A stretch of 64,000 nucleotides of DNA from Streptomyces longisporoflavus. Lineage in GTDB: Bacteria; Actinomycetota; Actinomycetes; Streptomycetales; Streptomycetaceae. Under the pieces are notes generated by a model. The model saw nothing but the letters and a program-made list of their open reading frames with translations, did not search any database and was not told the DNA's origin. The position numbers and the translations under genes are program-made. Each line of letters begins with the position of its first letter. Position 1 is the stretch's first letter. Below, in pieces: positions 25,225 to 32,745 of this stretch. Where the stretch lies: the NCBI RefSeq assembly GCF_014649775.1, contig NZ_BMTR01000023.1:1-64000 (forward strand). The letters are read 5' to 3'.

Positions 25225-25421
25225 GGGGCGGCTCCCGCTGTGGCGAGGGGGCGGCAGGGGGCCACGATGCTGTTGTCGGGGAGCAGTTCACCGGTGTCGT
25301 CGAAGCGGATGACACCGTTGCAGAGCCTGGTCCAGCCCGTGACGTCGTCCCGTGCGAGTGGTATCGCCGCGTCGCGGTCCGGCTGATCAGCCGCGGGGCA
25401 CGGTGGCCTGTGCTGGCACAT
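25221..25421 (-). CDS. Small DUF5999-like protein
   Basis: 66 residues: MCQHRPPCPAADQPDRDAAI then GWTRLCNGVIRFDDTGELLP. I recognise this layout (MCQH-PPCP at the N-terminus, LCNGV, FDDTGELLP) as the small DUF5999 family of Streptomyces. Four cysteines suggest a metal site. It is co-transcribed with the following gene (ATGA overlap). The 470-base open frame upstream is a shadow. Function unknown. Confidence 0.7.
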   Translation of the reverse strand: MCQHRPPCPAADQPDRDAAIPLARDDVTGWTRLCNGVIRFDDTGELLPDNSIVAPCRPLATAGAAP

Positions 25422-25480
25422 GCGTGTTGCTCTTCCTGTCGGTCGTGTGATTGGGAAAGGGGGTGGCCCCGTCGGCGGTC

Positions 25481-25963
25481 CTACGGAGCCGCGGGGGAGC
25501 GGAAGGGGGACGCCGGCGAGGGCGGCTGCGGGGTGCGGGAGGTATTGGCGGCGCGGTTCACGAACCGGGCGATCGCGTGTTCGCTGTAGCCGTAGAAGCG
25601 CCCCAGGGCGATGTCGTCGGCCGGGCCCCGGTACGTCGGTGGCCTCTCTCCCCACTCGACGACGTGGCAGGCGTCTGGATAGGGCGCCCACCGCAGGCGC
25701 GGGTCGGGAAAGCCGGGCTGCCCGAGGACCAGGTCATGCACCATGAGGCCGAGGTCGACGTAGGGCACGGAGAAGTACCCGCCCCGCCGCGAGCCCCCGA
25801 CGGGAACCAGGAGGAAGGGCATGCGCAGGGTCCGCACGGCGATGCTCTTCTCCAGCAGCCAAGGGTCCGCGAGCCGTTCCACGAAGAGTTCGTAGTCGTA
25901 CGCTTCTTGCGCGGGCGCCACCGTGAGGGCCGTCGGCGGAAAGACGTGAGGGCCGCTCATCAC
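25481..25963 (-). CDS. Conserved hypothetical (DUF6302-like)
   Basis: 160 residues, with PAQEAYDYELFVERLADPWL, LLVPVGGSRRGGYFSVPYVD and GRFYGYSEHAIARFV. I recall this pattern from a Streptomyces-specific family (DUF6302), assigned from memory. No catalytic motif is visible. It overlaps the preceding gene by 4 bases. Confidence 0.55.
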   Translation of the reverse strand: MMSGPHVFPPTALTVAPAQEAYDYELFVERLADPWLLEKSIAVRTLRMPFLLVPVGGSRRGGYFSVPYVDLGLMVHDLVLGQPGFPDPRLRWAPYPDACHVVEWGERPPTYRGPADDIALGRFYGYSEHAIARFVNRAANTSRTPQPPSPASPFRSPAAP

Positions 25964-26412
25964 TCGCAGTCCTTGATGGAGCGGGACTCGATCAGGACCT
26001 CGACCAGATCCGCGACCACGAAGGCCAGGCGCCGGGCGAGGCCGACGGTCTCTTGGCGGCCGGACGGCAGTGGCTCATCCCGGAGGAGGCGCCCCCGCTC
26101 GATGAGCCGAGCGATTTCCGCGGGGGACGTATGCGTCGAGTGAGCGACAGCGATGTCACTGAGCCTTCTCAGGTGGCCGTGAAGCCGCTCTACCAGCGCG
26201 GTTGCGGCCGCTGGCGGCGGAGTCTGGTTGCCGACCGCTGTGTCGAGGTCGTCAAAGATCGCTTCGACGCTGAGGGGCGTATAGCCAACGAGCCGCTCCA
26301 GAACGAACCGCAATTTATCCGTGTCGAAAGGAGGGGCCCATTTCGGGGCACTGGGCTCGTAGGGCCACGGAGGGACCACGCTGTTCTCCGGGACCAGAGC
26401 GGTGGGGGACAT
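25960..26412 (-). CDS. Conserved hypothetical helical protein (DUF6415-like)
   Basis: 150 residues from the ATG at 26412; the ATG at 26472 would overlap the ATPase gene. Mostly helical: LVERLHGHLRRLSDIAVAHS and LARRLAFVVADLVEVLIESR. Similar proteins (DUF6415, from memory) occur beside regulators in Streptomyces. Function unknown. Confidence 0.55.
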   Translation of the reverse strand: MSPTALVPENSVVPPWPYEPSAPKWAPPFDTDKLRFVLERLVGYTPLSVEAIFDDLDTAVGNQTPPPAAATALVERLHGHLRRLSDIAVAHSTHTSPAEIARLIERGRLLRDEPLPSGRQETVGLARRLAFVVADLVEVLIESRSIKDCE

Positions 26413-26449
26413 CGGAACTCCTGGAAAGTGCCGGCCGGCGGGGAGAGGG

Positions 26450-26923
26450 CTAAAAGGGCTCCGTTGCGTCACGCTTCCCCATGAAGACCCAAACGTCCTT
26501 GCCTGCTGCGGTCACAGACACGGACGTGTCGTCAGCCAGGGCTTGAAGGATCATCAAGCCGCGCCCCGCTTCGGCCAGAGAGTCCGGCGTCGCGTACACA
26601 GGCAGGTGAGGGTCTGGGTCCCGGACGACGGCGGTGACACCGTCCGGGACCTCCTGGAGAAGCAGGCTGGCCATCCGGCAGCCGTCGGCATCCGCGGGCG
26701 TGTGCTGCAAGACGTTCGTGAGGAGCTCGTTGACTACGATCAGCATGCGGTCGGTGGTGGCGTCGTCGATGCGCCACCAGCACAGATGCGCCTGAAGGAC
26801 GTCCCTGATGGTCCCCAGGTCCGCGGCCCGGACGTCGAAGCTCATGTCGAGCTGGCCGCCCACGCTTCTGGACCTGGATCGAACTGAAGCATCCCGATCA
26901 CGGGTGTCGAGGAGAAGCTCCAT
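26450..26923 (-). CDS. Anti-sigma-factor-like histidine-kinase-type ATPase
   Basis: 157 residues of the HATPase_c/RsbW type: N-box VVNELLTNVLQHT, DPDPHLPV in the G1 position and GRGLMILQALAD as the G2 loop. Streptomyces has dozens of such proteins that bind sigma factors or anti-anti-sigma factors. Divergent from the XRE regulator gene at 27087, from which it is separated by about 160 bases that should carry both promoters. Confidence 0.8.
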   Translation of the reverse strand: MELLLDTRDRDASVRSRSRSVGGQLDMSFDVRAADLGTIRDVLQAHLCWWRIDDATTDRMLIVVNELLTNVLQHTPADADGCRMASLLLQEVPDGVTAVVRDPDPHLPVYATPDSLAEAGRGLMILQALADDTSVSVTAAGKDVWVFMGKRDATEPF

Positions 26924-27086
26924 CCTTGCTTCCTCCGTTCTGCCAGAACCCCTTCAGGAGGGGTGAGTTGCGGTGTGTACTGGTCTCGAACCGGACAGCA
27001 ACCATTCAGGCAGAGCGCACCGAGAAGGTGGAGAGCCTGATGCCGACAGGGGGAGAGTTCGGCATCGACGACTTCGGGGGCAGGAA

Positions 27087-28490
27087 ATGCCACAGCCAAT
27101 GAAAGAGCTCGACCCAGGGGCGTCCCCCCAGGAGTGGTTCGGCAACGAGCTGCGCAAGCTGCGCCTGGCAGAGCACCTGTCTGCCAAGGAGCTGGGTCAT
27201 GCAGTGCAGGTCAGCGGCGACATGATCTTGGCTATCGAAAAGGGCCAGTACCCGAGCTGCCGCCGCGATGTGGCCCAGCGCCTCGACAATTTCTTCACCA
27301 CGGGCGGGCTGTTCGACCGGGCATGGCCGATGGCCTTCGGGAACCGGAATGCCGATAAAAAGCGGGCTGATGCCGATAAGGCTGCGACGGGTAGGGGGGA
27401 AGGAACCGTTCAGGTGCGGACAGGCCGCATCCTGGGCGGAGACGCCCCAATTCCTCGCCCCGGGAGCCATGAGCCCGTGCACCGACGCTCGTTCCTCCAC
27501 ATCGGCGGCCTCGCCGCCATAGCCCCCATAGACCTCACCGAGGTCTTCGCCCCGGCCGGACTGTCGCTCCCCGCGACCGTCGGCCCCAGTGACATCGATC
27601 AAGTCCTGGCGGCAGCCACCGCCATCAGCGGCATGGACAACGAGCTGGGCGGTGGCGGCATGGTCCGCGACGTGGCCGGCCGGGCGATGCAGTGGTCCGC
27701 CGGCCTGCTGCAAGCCCAGTGCCCCGAGCATCTGCGTGCCGAGTTGTTCGCCTCTGTTTCACGGCTCGGCATAGTGGTCGGCGCCTCGGCCTTCGACTCC
27801 TACCACCACGATGACGCCACTCAGACGTTCAAATTCGCTGCCGACTGCGCCGAGGAAGCGGGCGACTGGCATCTTCGGGCTAAAACGTACTCCTTCCTCG
27901 CACGGCAGGCCGTATGGATCAATGCACCGGACGATGGCCTCACCTTCGCCGAGAAGGGCCTGGTGCGCTCCGACCGGCTGACCGCTACGGAGCAGGCGAT
28001 GCTCCACACCGCACGCGCCAGGGCCTTCGGGAAGATGGGAAACGTCCGCGAGACCATGGCGGCCGTCGGTGCCGCAGACGACGCCTTCTCCCGGGCCCGT
28101 GCCTCGGAAGCCTCACCGTGGATGGCCTACTACGACGAGGCTCAGCACAACGGCGATACAGCTCACGCCCTATTTGATCTCGCCATCCTTGCCGGACAGG
28201 ATCCCGGCAGGGCGGCCCGCCGATTCGACACGGCAGTGAAGGGACACCCGGACGCCTACCGGCGGTCCCGCGCGATCTCCCGCACCAAGCTGGCCTCGCT
28301 GATCATGGCCAAGGGCGACCCCCGGCAGGCGGCAGCCATCGGACACGACGCGTTGGACGAGGTCGGCCGACTGACCTCCCGGCGGGCGGCCGACGACCTG
28401 CGGCAGCTCGGCCGCTTCGCCTCCAAGCACCAGCAGATTCCAGAGGCGTCGAACCTGCGTGCGCGGATCGCCGCTACGGTCTCGACATGA
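27087..28490 (+). CDS. XRE-family regulator with TPR-like C-terminal region
   Basis: 467 residues from the ATG at 27087 (GGGGGCAGGAA before it). An XRE helix-turn-helix occupies about residues 15-70 (FGNELRKLRLAEHLSAKELG, VSGDMILAIEKGQYP). The rest is alpha-helical (AEEAGDWHLRAKTYSFLARQ, LHTARARAFGKMGNV), like the TPR-containing regulators of Streptomyces. The gene ends in an ATGA overlap with the phosphotransferase gene, so the two are coupled. It may sense a small ligand or peptide. Confidence 0.8.
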   Translation: MPQPMKELDPGASPQEWFGNELRKLRLAEHLSAKELGHAVQVSGDMILAIEKGQYPSCRRDVAQRLDNFFTTGGLFDRAWPMAFGNRNADKKRADADKAATGRGEGTVQVRTGRILGGDAPIPRPGSHEPVHRRSFLHIGGLAAIAPIDLTEVFAPAGLSLPATVGPSDIDQVLAAATAISGMDNELGGGGMVRDVAGRAMQWSAGLLQAQCPEHLRAELFASVSRLGIVVGASAFDSYHHDDATQTFKFAADCAEEAGDWHLRAKTYSFLARQAVWINAPDDGLTFAEKGLVRSDRLTATEQAMLHTARARAFGKMGNVRETMAAVGAADDAFSRARASEASPWMAYYDEAQHNGDTAHALFDLAILAGQDPGRAARRFDTAVKGHPDAYRRSRAISRTKLASLIMAKGDPRQAAAIGHDALDEVGRLTSRRAADDLRQLGRFASKHQQIPEASNLRARIAATVST

Positions 28491-29374
28491 CCACAACGGC
28501 AGCCGCGCCCGCGCACCAGGTTGTGACGCAGGCCTGTGCCGCAGTCGGATTGGACTCCACCGGGGCCGAGCCGCTGCGTCTGGCCGAGAACCAGATATGG
28601 CGACTGCCCGGCCGGCAGGTGATCGTACGGATCGCGCGGGCCGGCCAGGAGGCTGCGGCGGCCCGTGAGGTGCGTGTCGCGCGCTGGCTGGCACAGGAGC
28701 ACATCCCGGCCGTTCGTCTGATCGACGTGCAGCAGCCGATCGAGGCGGACGGCCGGCCCGTGACCTTCTGGAGGGAAATCCCGGCACAGGAACACGGATC
28801 AGTGGAGGACGTGGCCCACCTCCTCTCACAACTGCACTCGTTGCTGCCACCGGACATCGATCTGGGATACCTCGATCCCTTCGTCCGGGTTGACGAGCGG
28901 CTGCAAGCTGCCGCCACGCTCCACGCTGACGACACAGCGTGGCTGCACGGCCTGCACCGCGATCTCGCAGCGGCATGGGCCGAACGTCCAGCCGGTCTCC
29001 CCGACTGCGCGGTGCATGGCGACGCCTGGCCCGGCAACTTCGTCCGTGCAGGCAACGGGCCCTTGATGATGGACCTGGAACGCTTCTCCCTCGGCCCACC
29101 GGAGTGGGACCTGGTGTCCACGGCAGTGCGCGCGAAGACGACAGGCGCAGTCACCGACGGGGAGTACCGCAGGTTCTGCGAGGCCTACGGCCACGACGTC
29201 ACGGAGTGGGAGGGATACCCCATCCTTGCGGGCGCCAGAGAACTGCGCATGGCGACGTACGCCGCACAGCACGCGGCCGGCAACGAGGAGTGGAGAGGCC
29301 AGGCGCAGTACCGGGTTGACTGCCTTCGAGGCCGCTCCGGTCCGCGTCCATGGACGTGGAAAGGCATCCTCTGA
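28487..29374 (+). CDS. Aminoglycoside-phosphotransferase-family kinase
   Basis: 295 residues of the APH/choline-kinase fold: AVHGDAWPGNFV carries the catalytic HxDxxxxN and LMMDLERFSLGPPEWDLV the DFG-like aspartate. The N-lobe is short, with RQVIVRIARAG supplying the lysine/arginine strand. Such proteins phosphorylate small hydroxylated compounds, often antibiotics, but their substrates vary widely. Coupled to the XRE regulator by a 4-base overlap. Confidence 0.8.
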   Translation: MTTTAAAPAHQVVTQACAAVGLDSTGAEPLRLAENQIWRLPGRQVIVRIARAGQEAAAAREVRVARWLAQEHIPAVRLIDVQQPIEADGRPVTFWREIPAQEHGSVEDVAHLLSQLHSLLPPDIDLGYLDPFVRVDERLQAAATLHADDTAWLHGLHRDLAAAWAERPAGLPDCAVHGDAWPGNFVRAGNGPLMMDLERFSLGPPEWDLVSTAVRAKTTGAVTDGEYRRFCEAYGHDVTEWEGYPILAGARELRMATYAAQHAAGNEEWRGQAQYRVDCLRGRSGPRPWTWKGIL

Positions 29375-29568
29375 TCAGGGCGTATGCTCCACCCGTGACG
29401 GCGTCTTTCCGTGGGCTTGGGCGACGGCTGCGCGGAGCGGGTCCGCCGCACTGCGGGACCGGTCGAGAGCGGGTCACGGGTGCCGACGTCGTGGCGGCGG
29501 TCGTTAACGGTGTCGGTGGTGTGAGGGCCGTCCGACCTGCTTACTCGGGCTGGATGAGGTCCGAGGGG

Positions 29569-29735
29569 CTACGAAGCCGCCCACCAGCGCAGACGGCCGG
29601 CGATCATGTAAGTGTCGAGTGGCAGAGCGCGGATGTCGTTGCCCAGGTCGCGCCACAGCTCGTACGTGGTGTCCACGTGCTCACCGCTGGCTTTGCCCAG
29701 CGAACGCGCCTCGAAGCGGCTGGCTCCCCGTGATG
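29569..29735 (-). pseudogene. C-terminal fragment of an unrecognised protein
   Basis: The minus-strand frame reads RFEARSLGKASGEHVDTTYE, then LWRDLGNDIRALPLDTYMIA and GRLRWWAAS before a TAG. It has the texture of a real protein but no start, so it appears to be a remnant. The rest of 29375-29995 holds nothing convincing except the tiny ORF at 29733. Confidence 0.35.
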
Positions 29736-29813
29736 GAGATCATCAAGCTGCTCGGGGCCTTCGCACCGGTCATCTTCGGCGCGGTGCTCCTTGGCCGGCG
29801 GCCGACCTCTTGA
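29733..29813 (+). CDS. Possible 26-residue membrane peptide
   Basis: MEIIKLLGAFAPVIFGAVLL then GRRPTS. A single hydrophobic helix with a short basic tail resembles small membrane or toxin-like peptides, but the ribosome site is poor and the stretch borders a gene fragment on the other strand. Listed as possible only. Confidence 0.25.
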   Translation: MEIIKLLGAFAPVIFGAVLLGRRPTS

Positions 29814-29995
29814 CCGTCCTGGCCCGTTACAACTGTCCGGCGGCGGAGCGCTCTTGGCAGCTTCGGCGGAACGGGCCGGAGTCGGTGCCCGGGCACAACT
29901 GACCTTGTCGGAGGCGCGCGCCGGGCGGTTTGGGCTCGTGCGTACGGAACCGTGGTGCCGCGTGTACGAGGTGAGCAGGATTTTTCACGGGGCTC

Positions 29996-31174
29996 TCAGA
30001 AGCGGTCGATGCGGGCGCCCAGGCAGTCCGAGCACAGCCCCAAGTCGTTGTCCTCGTTGGGGGAGTAGAGCTGCTCGCAGCTATCGCACGTATTCAGCAC
30101 GTCGAAGGCGGTGCCGCAGGCGAAGCACAGCGAGTGGCGGTGCGCTGGGGCCGAGGCGACGGTGGCGATGCCCTTCAGGAGGGCGTCCTCGCAGCAGTCA
30201 GGGCACTGGGCGACCTCAACGCCTTGCGCGGTCTGGGCCAGGCCGTTGTCGGCGGCCGCGAGCTCGGCGGACAGCCAGCCGTGGTGGCAGAACCGGCAGG
30301 ACAGCGGGTCTGTGCCGGAGCCGAGCACGACCGCCCACTGCGTGCACAGGGGGCACTGGGTGGTGATGTCGCGGACCTTCTCCAGCTCGGGGCGGAGCTG
30401 GTCGTGGCGCCGCTTGAGGAAAGACTGGATGGTGCTCAGCCGTGCGCGGACGTAGGCCAGTTCCTGCTCGGCCTCGGTGATGCTCTCCCCGCAGAAATCG
30501 ACGGGCCCTGTGAGTGCCAGCTCGGTGTGGATGAAGTCCAGCAGGAAGTCGAGGACTTCGGCGGCGCGGGCCTCCACGGCGCGGGCCGGCATGGTCAGAC
30601 CGTAGTGCTGAAGGGAGTTGCGGGTCTTGGCCAGCGCGTCCAGCGCGCGGGCGCCCTTGTCGTTCACGGCAACGCCGGCGACGTTGCGCAGCCGCTCCAC
30701 GGCGGCCTCGGTGGTGCAGCTGATGAAGTCGCCCTCCTCGAACTTCTTGCGGGTGGCTTTCCCGGGATCCTTGAAGACCAGGCTCCAGTGCTCGTGCGCC
30801 AGGCGGGCCTTGAGCAGCACCTCGGCGGCCGCCTGGAGGTGCAGTACGGCGTACTTCAGGTCCCGCGAGGCGGGCGGGTCGGCGGCGGTGAGGTGGTCCA
30901 CCACGCTACGCAGGTAGTCGACACCGTTCTCCACCGGAGGGAAGTCCACGTGCACCGGCTCCGCGTGACGCGGTGCTGCGGCGGGGGCGCCGTCCTGCGC
31001 GGCTGCCGCAGCGCCGGGGGAGGGATCGGCGGGGCCCGCCTCTTCATAAGGTCCGCTAACGGTCAAGGTCTCGATCCTTGCTGTCGCCGGGTTTCCTGAC
31101 GGCTGCTCTCCGCGACGCTCTGACGGCCTCATTGTGCCGGGTCGGCCTGGGGACCCTACCTCGCGCGCTGACAC
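29996..31174 (-). CDS. HEPN-like domain protein with multiple zinc ribbons
   Basis: Up to 392 residues; GTG 31174 or ATG 31132 may be the start. Residues 85-230 are helical, with RNSLQH at 185-190, which fits the Rx4H signature with a polar residue after Arg seen in HEPN RNases. The C-terminal third has six CxxC pairs (CPLC 274, CRFC 293, CPDC 324, CFAC 350, CDSC 363, CSDC 381), i.e. two or three zinc ribbons. HEPN proteins are common toxins and defence effectors; no obvious antitoxin is adjacent. The HEPN call is inference from motif and helicity. Confidence 0.6.
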   Translation of the reverse strand: MSAREVGSPGRPGTMRPSERRGEQPSGNPATARIETLTVSGPYEEAGPADPSPGAAAAAQDGAPAAAPRHAEPVHVDFPPVENGVDYLRSVVDHLTAADPPASRDLKYAVLHLQAAAEVLLKARLAHEHWSLVFKDPGKATRKKFEEGDFISCTTEAAVERLRNVAGVAVNDKGARALDALAKTRNSLQHYGLTMPARAVEARAAEVLDFLLDFIHTELALTGPVDFCGESITEAEQELAYVRARLSTIQSFLKRRHDQLRPELEKVRDITTQCPLCTQWAVVLGSGTDPLSCRFCHHGWLSAELAAADNGLAQTAQGVEVAQCPDCCEDALLKGIATVASAPAHRHSLCFACGTAFDVLNTCDSCEQLYSPNEDNDLGLCSDCLGARIDRF

Positions 31175-31204
31175 GGCCGCCTACTCGCTGGCGATACTTG
31201 AACT

Positions 31205-31531
31205 ATGGACAGCTGCGAGGACACTGCGACGCTTGAGTGGTGGGCCAACCGATCGACGTGCCTGGGCCGTTTCCGTGTGCGGTTCGAGGTCCGTGCCGCC
31301 GGAGGCAACTGGACGTGCGCGGCAACCTTCGAACCTCCCCTGACTGCGGAGGGCAGGGAGGGCTTCGACTTCCTGATGCACCTCGATCCGTGCTTCACCC
31401 TGCGCAGTGACGACATGGGCGCACTGTTCGTCGGTGTCGCCGAAGCCGGGGTTGAGGGACGGCTCATCCTCACCGCAGCCGAGACAGACGTTGATGAGCC
31501 GTCGGGAGCCAGGCAGCTGCCGCACCAGTAG
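31205..31531 (+). CDS. Hypothetical protein
   Basis: 108 residues, acidic, beginning MDSCEDTATLEWWANRST, with a predicted beta-rich core (GRFRVRFEVRAAGGNWTCAA). No known motif. It is divergent from the HEPN-like gene, 30 bases apart, and is followed at once by a strong terminator hairpin, which supports it being a real transcribed gene. Whether it works with the divergent protein is open. Confidence 0.55.
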   Translation: MDSCEDTATLEWWANRSTCLGRFRVRFEVRAAGGNWTCAATFEPPLTAEGREGFDFLMHLDPCFTLRSDDMGALFVGVAEAGVEGRLILTAAETDVDEPSGARQLPHQ

Positions 31532-31565
31532 CCCCGGGACGCCCAGTGCCGGGCGTCTCCCGGGG
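31532..31565 (+). terminator. Strong GC hairpin terminator
   Basis: CCCCGGGA...CGCCC pairs with CGGGCG...TCCCGGGG over a 4-base loop region, immediately after the stop of the gene at 31205-31531. The rest of 31566-31793 shows nothing recognisable. Confidence 0.75.
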
Positions 31566-31793
31566 TTCACGCGCCGTCTTCCCGGCCCATAGGCTGCAGG
31601 CCAGGAAGAGGAAGGCATCGTGGAGTTGGAGCTCCAAGCCGGCGACGAGACCAGCGCGGGGTTCCGCTTGCCGAGGCAGGGGGCCATCCCCGGCAGTGCA
31701 GACACCGTCGCCTGAGCCCTGACAGACTCCGGGGACCGTGCCGGTGCAGCGGGCACGGGCCCCTGGCGGAGGCGACGGTCCGCAGTGTGACGC

Positions 31794-32318
31794 ATGTGGG
31801 TTGAGCGACTTGCCTCGGCCGTGAACTGGGAGCCCCTGAACACCAACCTTCCCTGGAGAACTGTTGAGGAAGGGCTCGGTACGCAGCTCCCCGAGGACTG
31901 CAAGAGAATTGCCGAGACGTTCGGGGCCTGGGATTTCTCGGAATTCCTGCAGGTCATCTCCGTCGACGACGCGCGCCACCTCGACCTCGCCCGCACCTGG
32001 CAAAAGCATCTGGACCAGAGCCCCCGGGTAAGGCCCCCGGTCTTCGCTCCCTACGAGATCTACCGCCCTGGTCGGCGCGGCCTCATCCCCTGGGGGTGCG
32101 GCGAGCTGAAATGCGGATACTTCTGGCTCGCGTCCGCGGAGCATGATCCGGCGACCTGGCCACTCGTCACACGGGGGCCACGCTATCCGTGGCACCATGT
32201 GGAGATGTGCACTGCGGAGTTCATCTGCCGCGTCCTGACCGGTTCGGACGTCGAGCCGTTCTCCATTGCCCGACAGTTCCCGGAGCCGGACTTCTCTCCG
32301 ATCGAGCCGGTGCTGTGA
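31794..32318 (+). CDS. SUKH (SMI1/KNR4)-like protein
   Basis: 174 residues. TVEEGLGTQLPEDCKRIAET is close to the helix that opens SMI1/KNR4 (SUKH) domains, followed by a beta-rich body with GCGELKCGYFWLAS. SUKH proteins are often immunity proteins of polymorphic toxins. No toxin gene with a recognisable nuclease domain is next to it, so it may be an orphan immunity gene. Its 3' end abuts a truncated ISL3 transposase. Confidence 0.6.
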   Translation: MWVERLASAVNWEPLNTNLPWRTVEEGLGTQLPEDCKRIAETFGAWDFSEFLQVISVDDARHLDLARTWQKHLDQSPRVRPPVFAPYEIYRPGRRGLIPWGCGELKCGYFWLASAEHDPATWPLVTRGPRYPWHHVEMCTAEFICRVLTGSDVEPFSIARQFPEPDFSPIEPVL

Positions 32319-32347
32319 ACAGACACATCACCACCGCCTCCCGGCCG

Positions 32348-32557
32348 GGGGCGGCCACCAACCGCCTCGTCGGCAACGTGGCGCACATACCGGCTGTGCT
32401 CCCAGTCAGAGATCTGACCGCAGCCGGTGCATGCGGCTGGTTCCGCCTGGGACCGCGCGGAGACCACGACCGCATCCCCGAACACTTCGACCGAACCGAC
32501 CTCCACAGCGTTGAGCTGTGGCAACAGTTTCAACACGTCGTCGCACACAGGCAGCAT
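32348..32557 (-). pseudogene. ISL3-family transposase, N-terminal fragment
   Basis: Seventy residues from MLPVCDDVLKLLPQLNAVEV to HSRYVRHVADEAVGGRP match the N-terminus of ISL3 transposases, with one CxxC (CTGC) of the zinc finger. Homology ends abruptly at the 3' end of the SUKH-like gene and the DDE domain is missing. A relic of an insertion-deletion event. No terminal inverted repeat was identified in 32558-32745. Confidence 0.7.
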
Positions 32558-32745
32558 CCCGCTGACACAAAGGGATTCACGGCCCGGCCGAGTCGATCAA
32601 CGGCTACGAAAATCTTGTATGAGCCAGGAGCTACGCCCTAAACGTATCGCCGTCCTGGCGGGGGCCCGATGCTGTCGCTGGGGCTTGGGAGCGGTACCTG
32701 CGAGCGCGGTAAGCCGACGAGCAGGTTGCCGTGTCACACGGCCAG

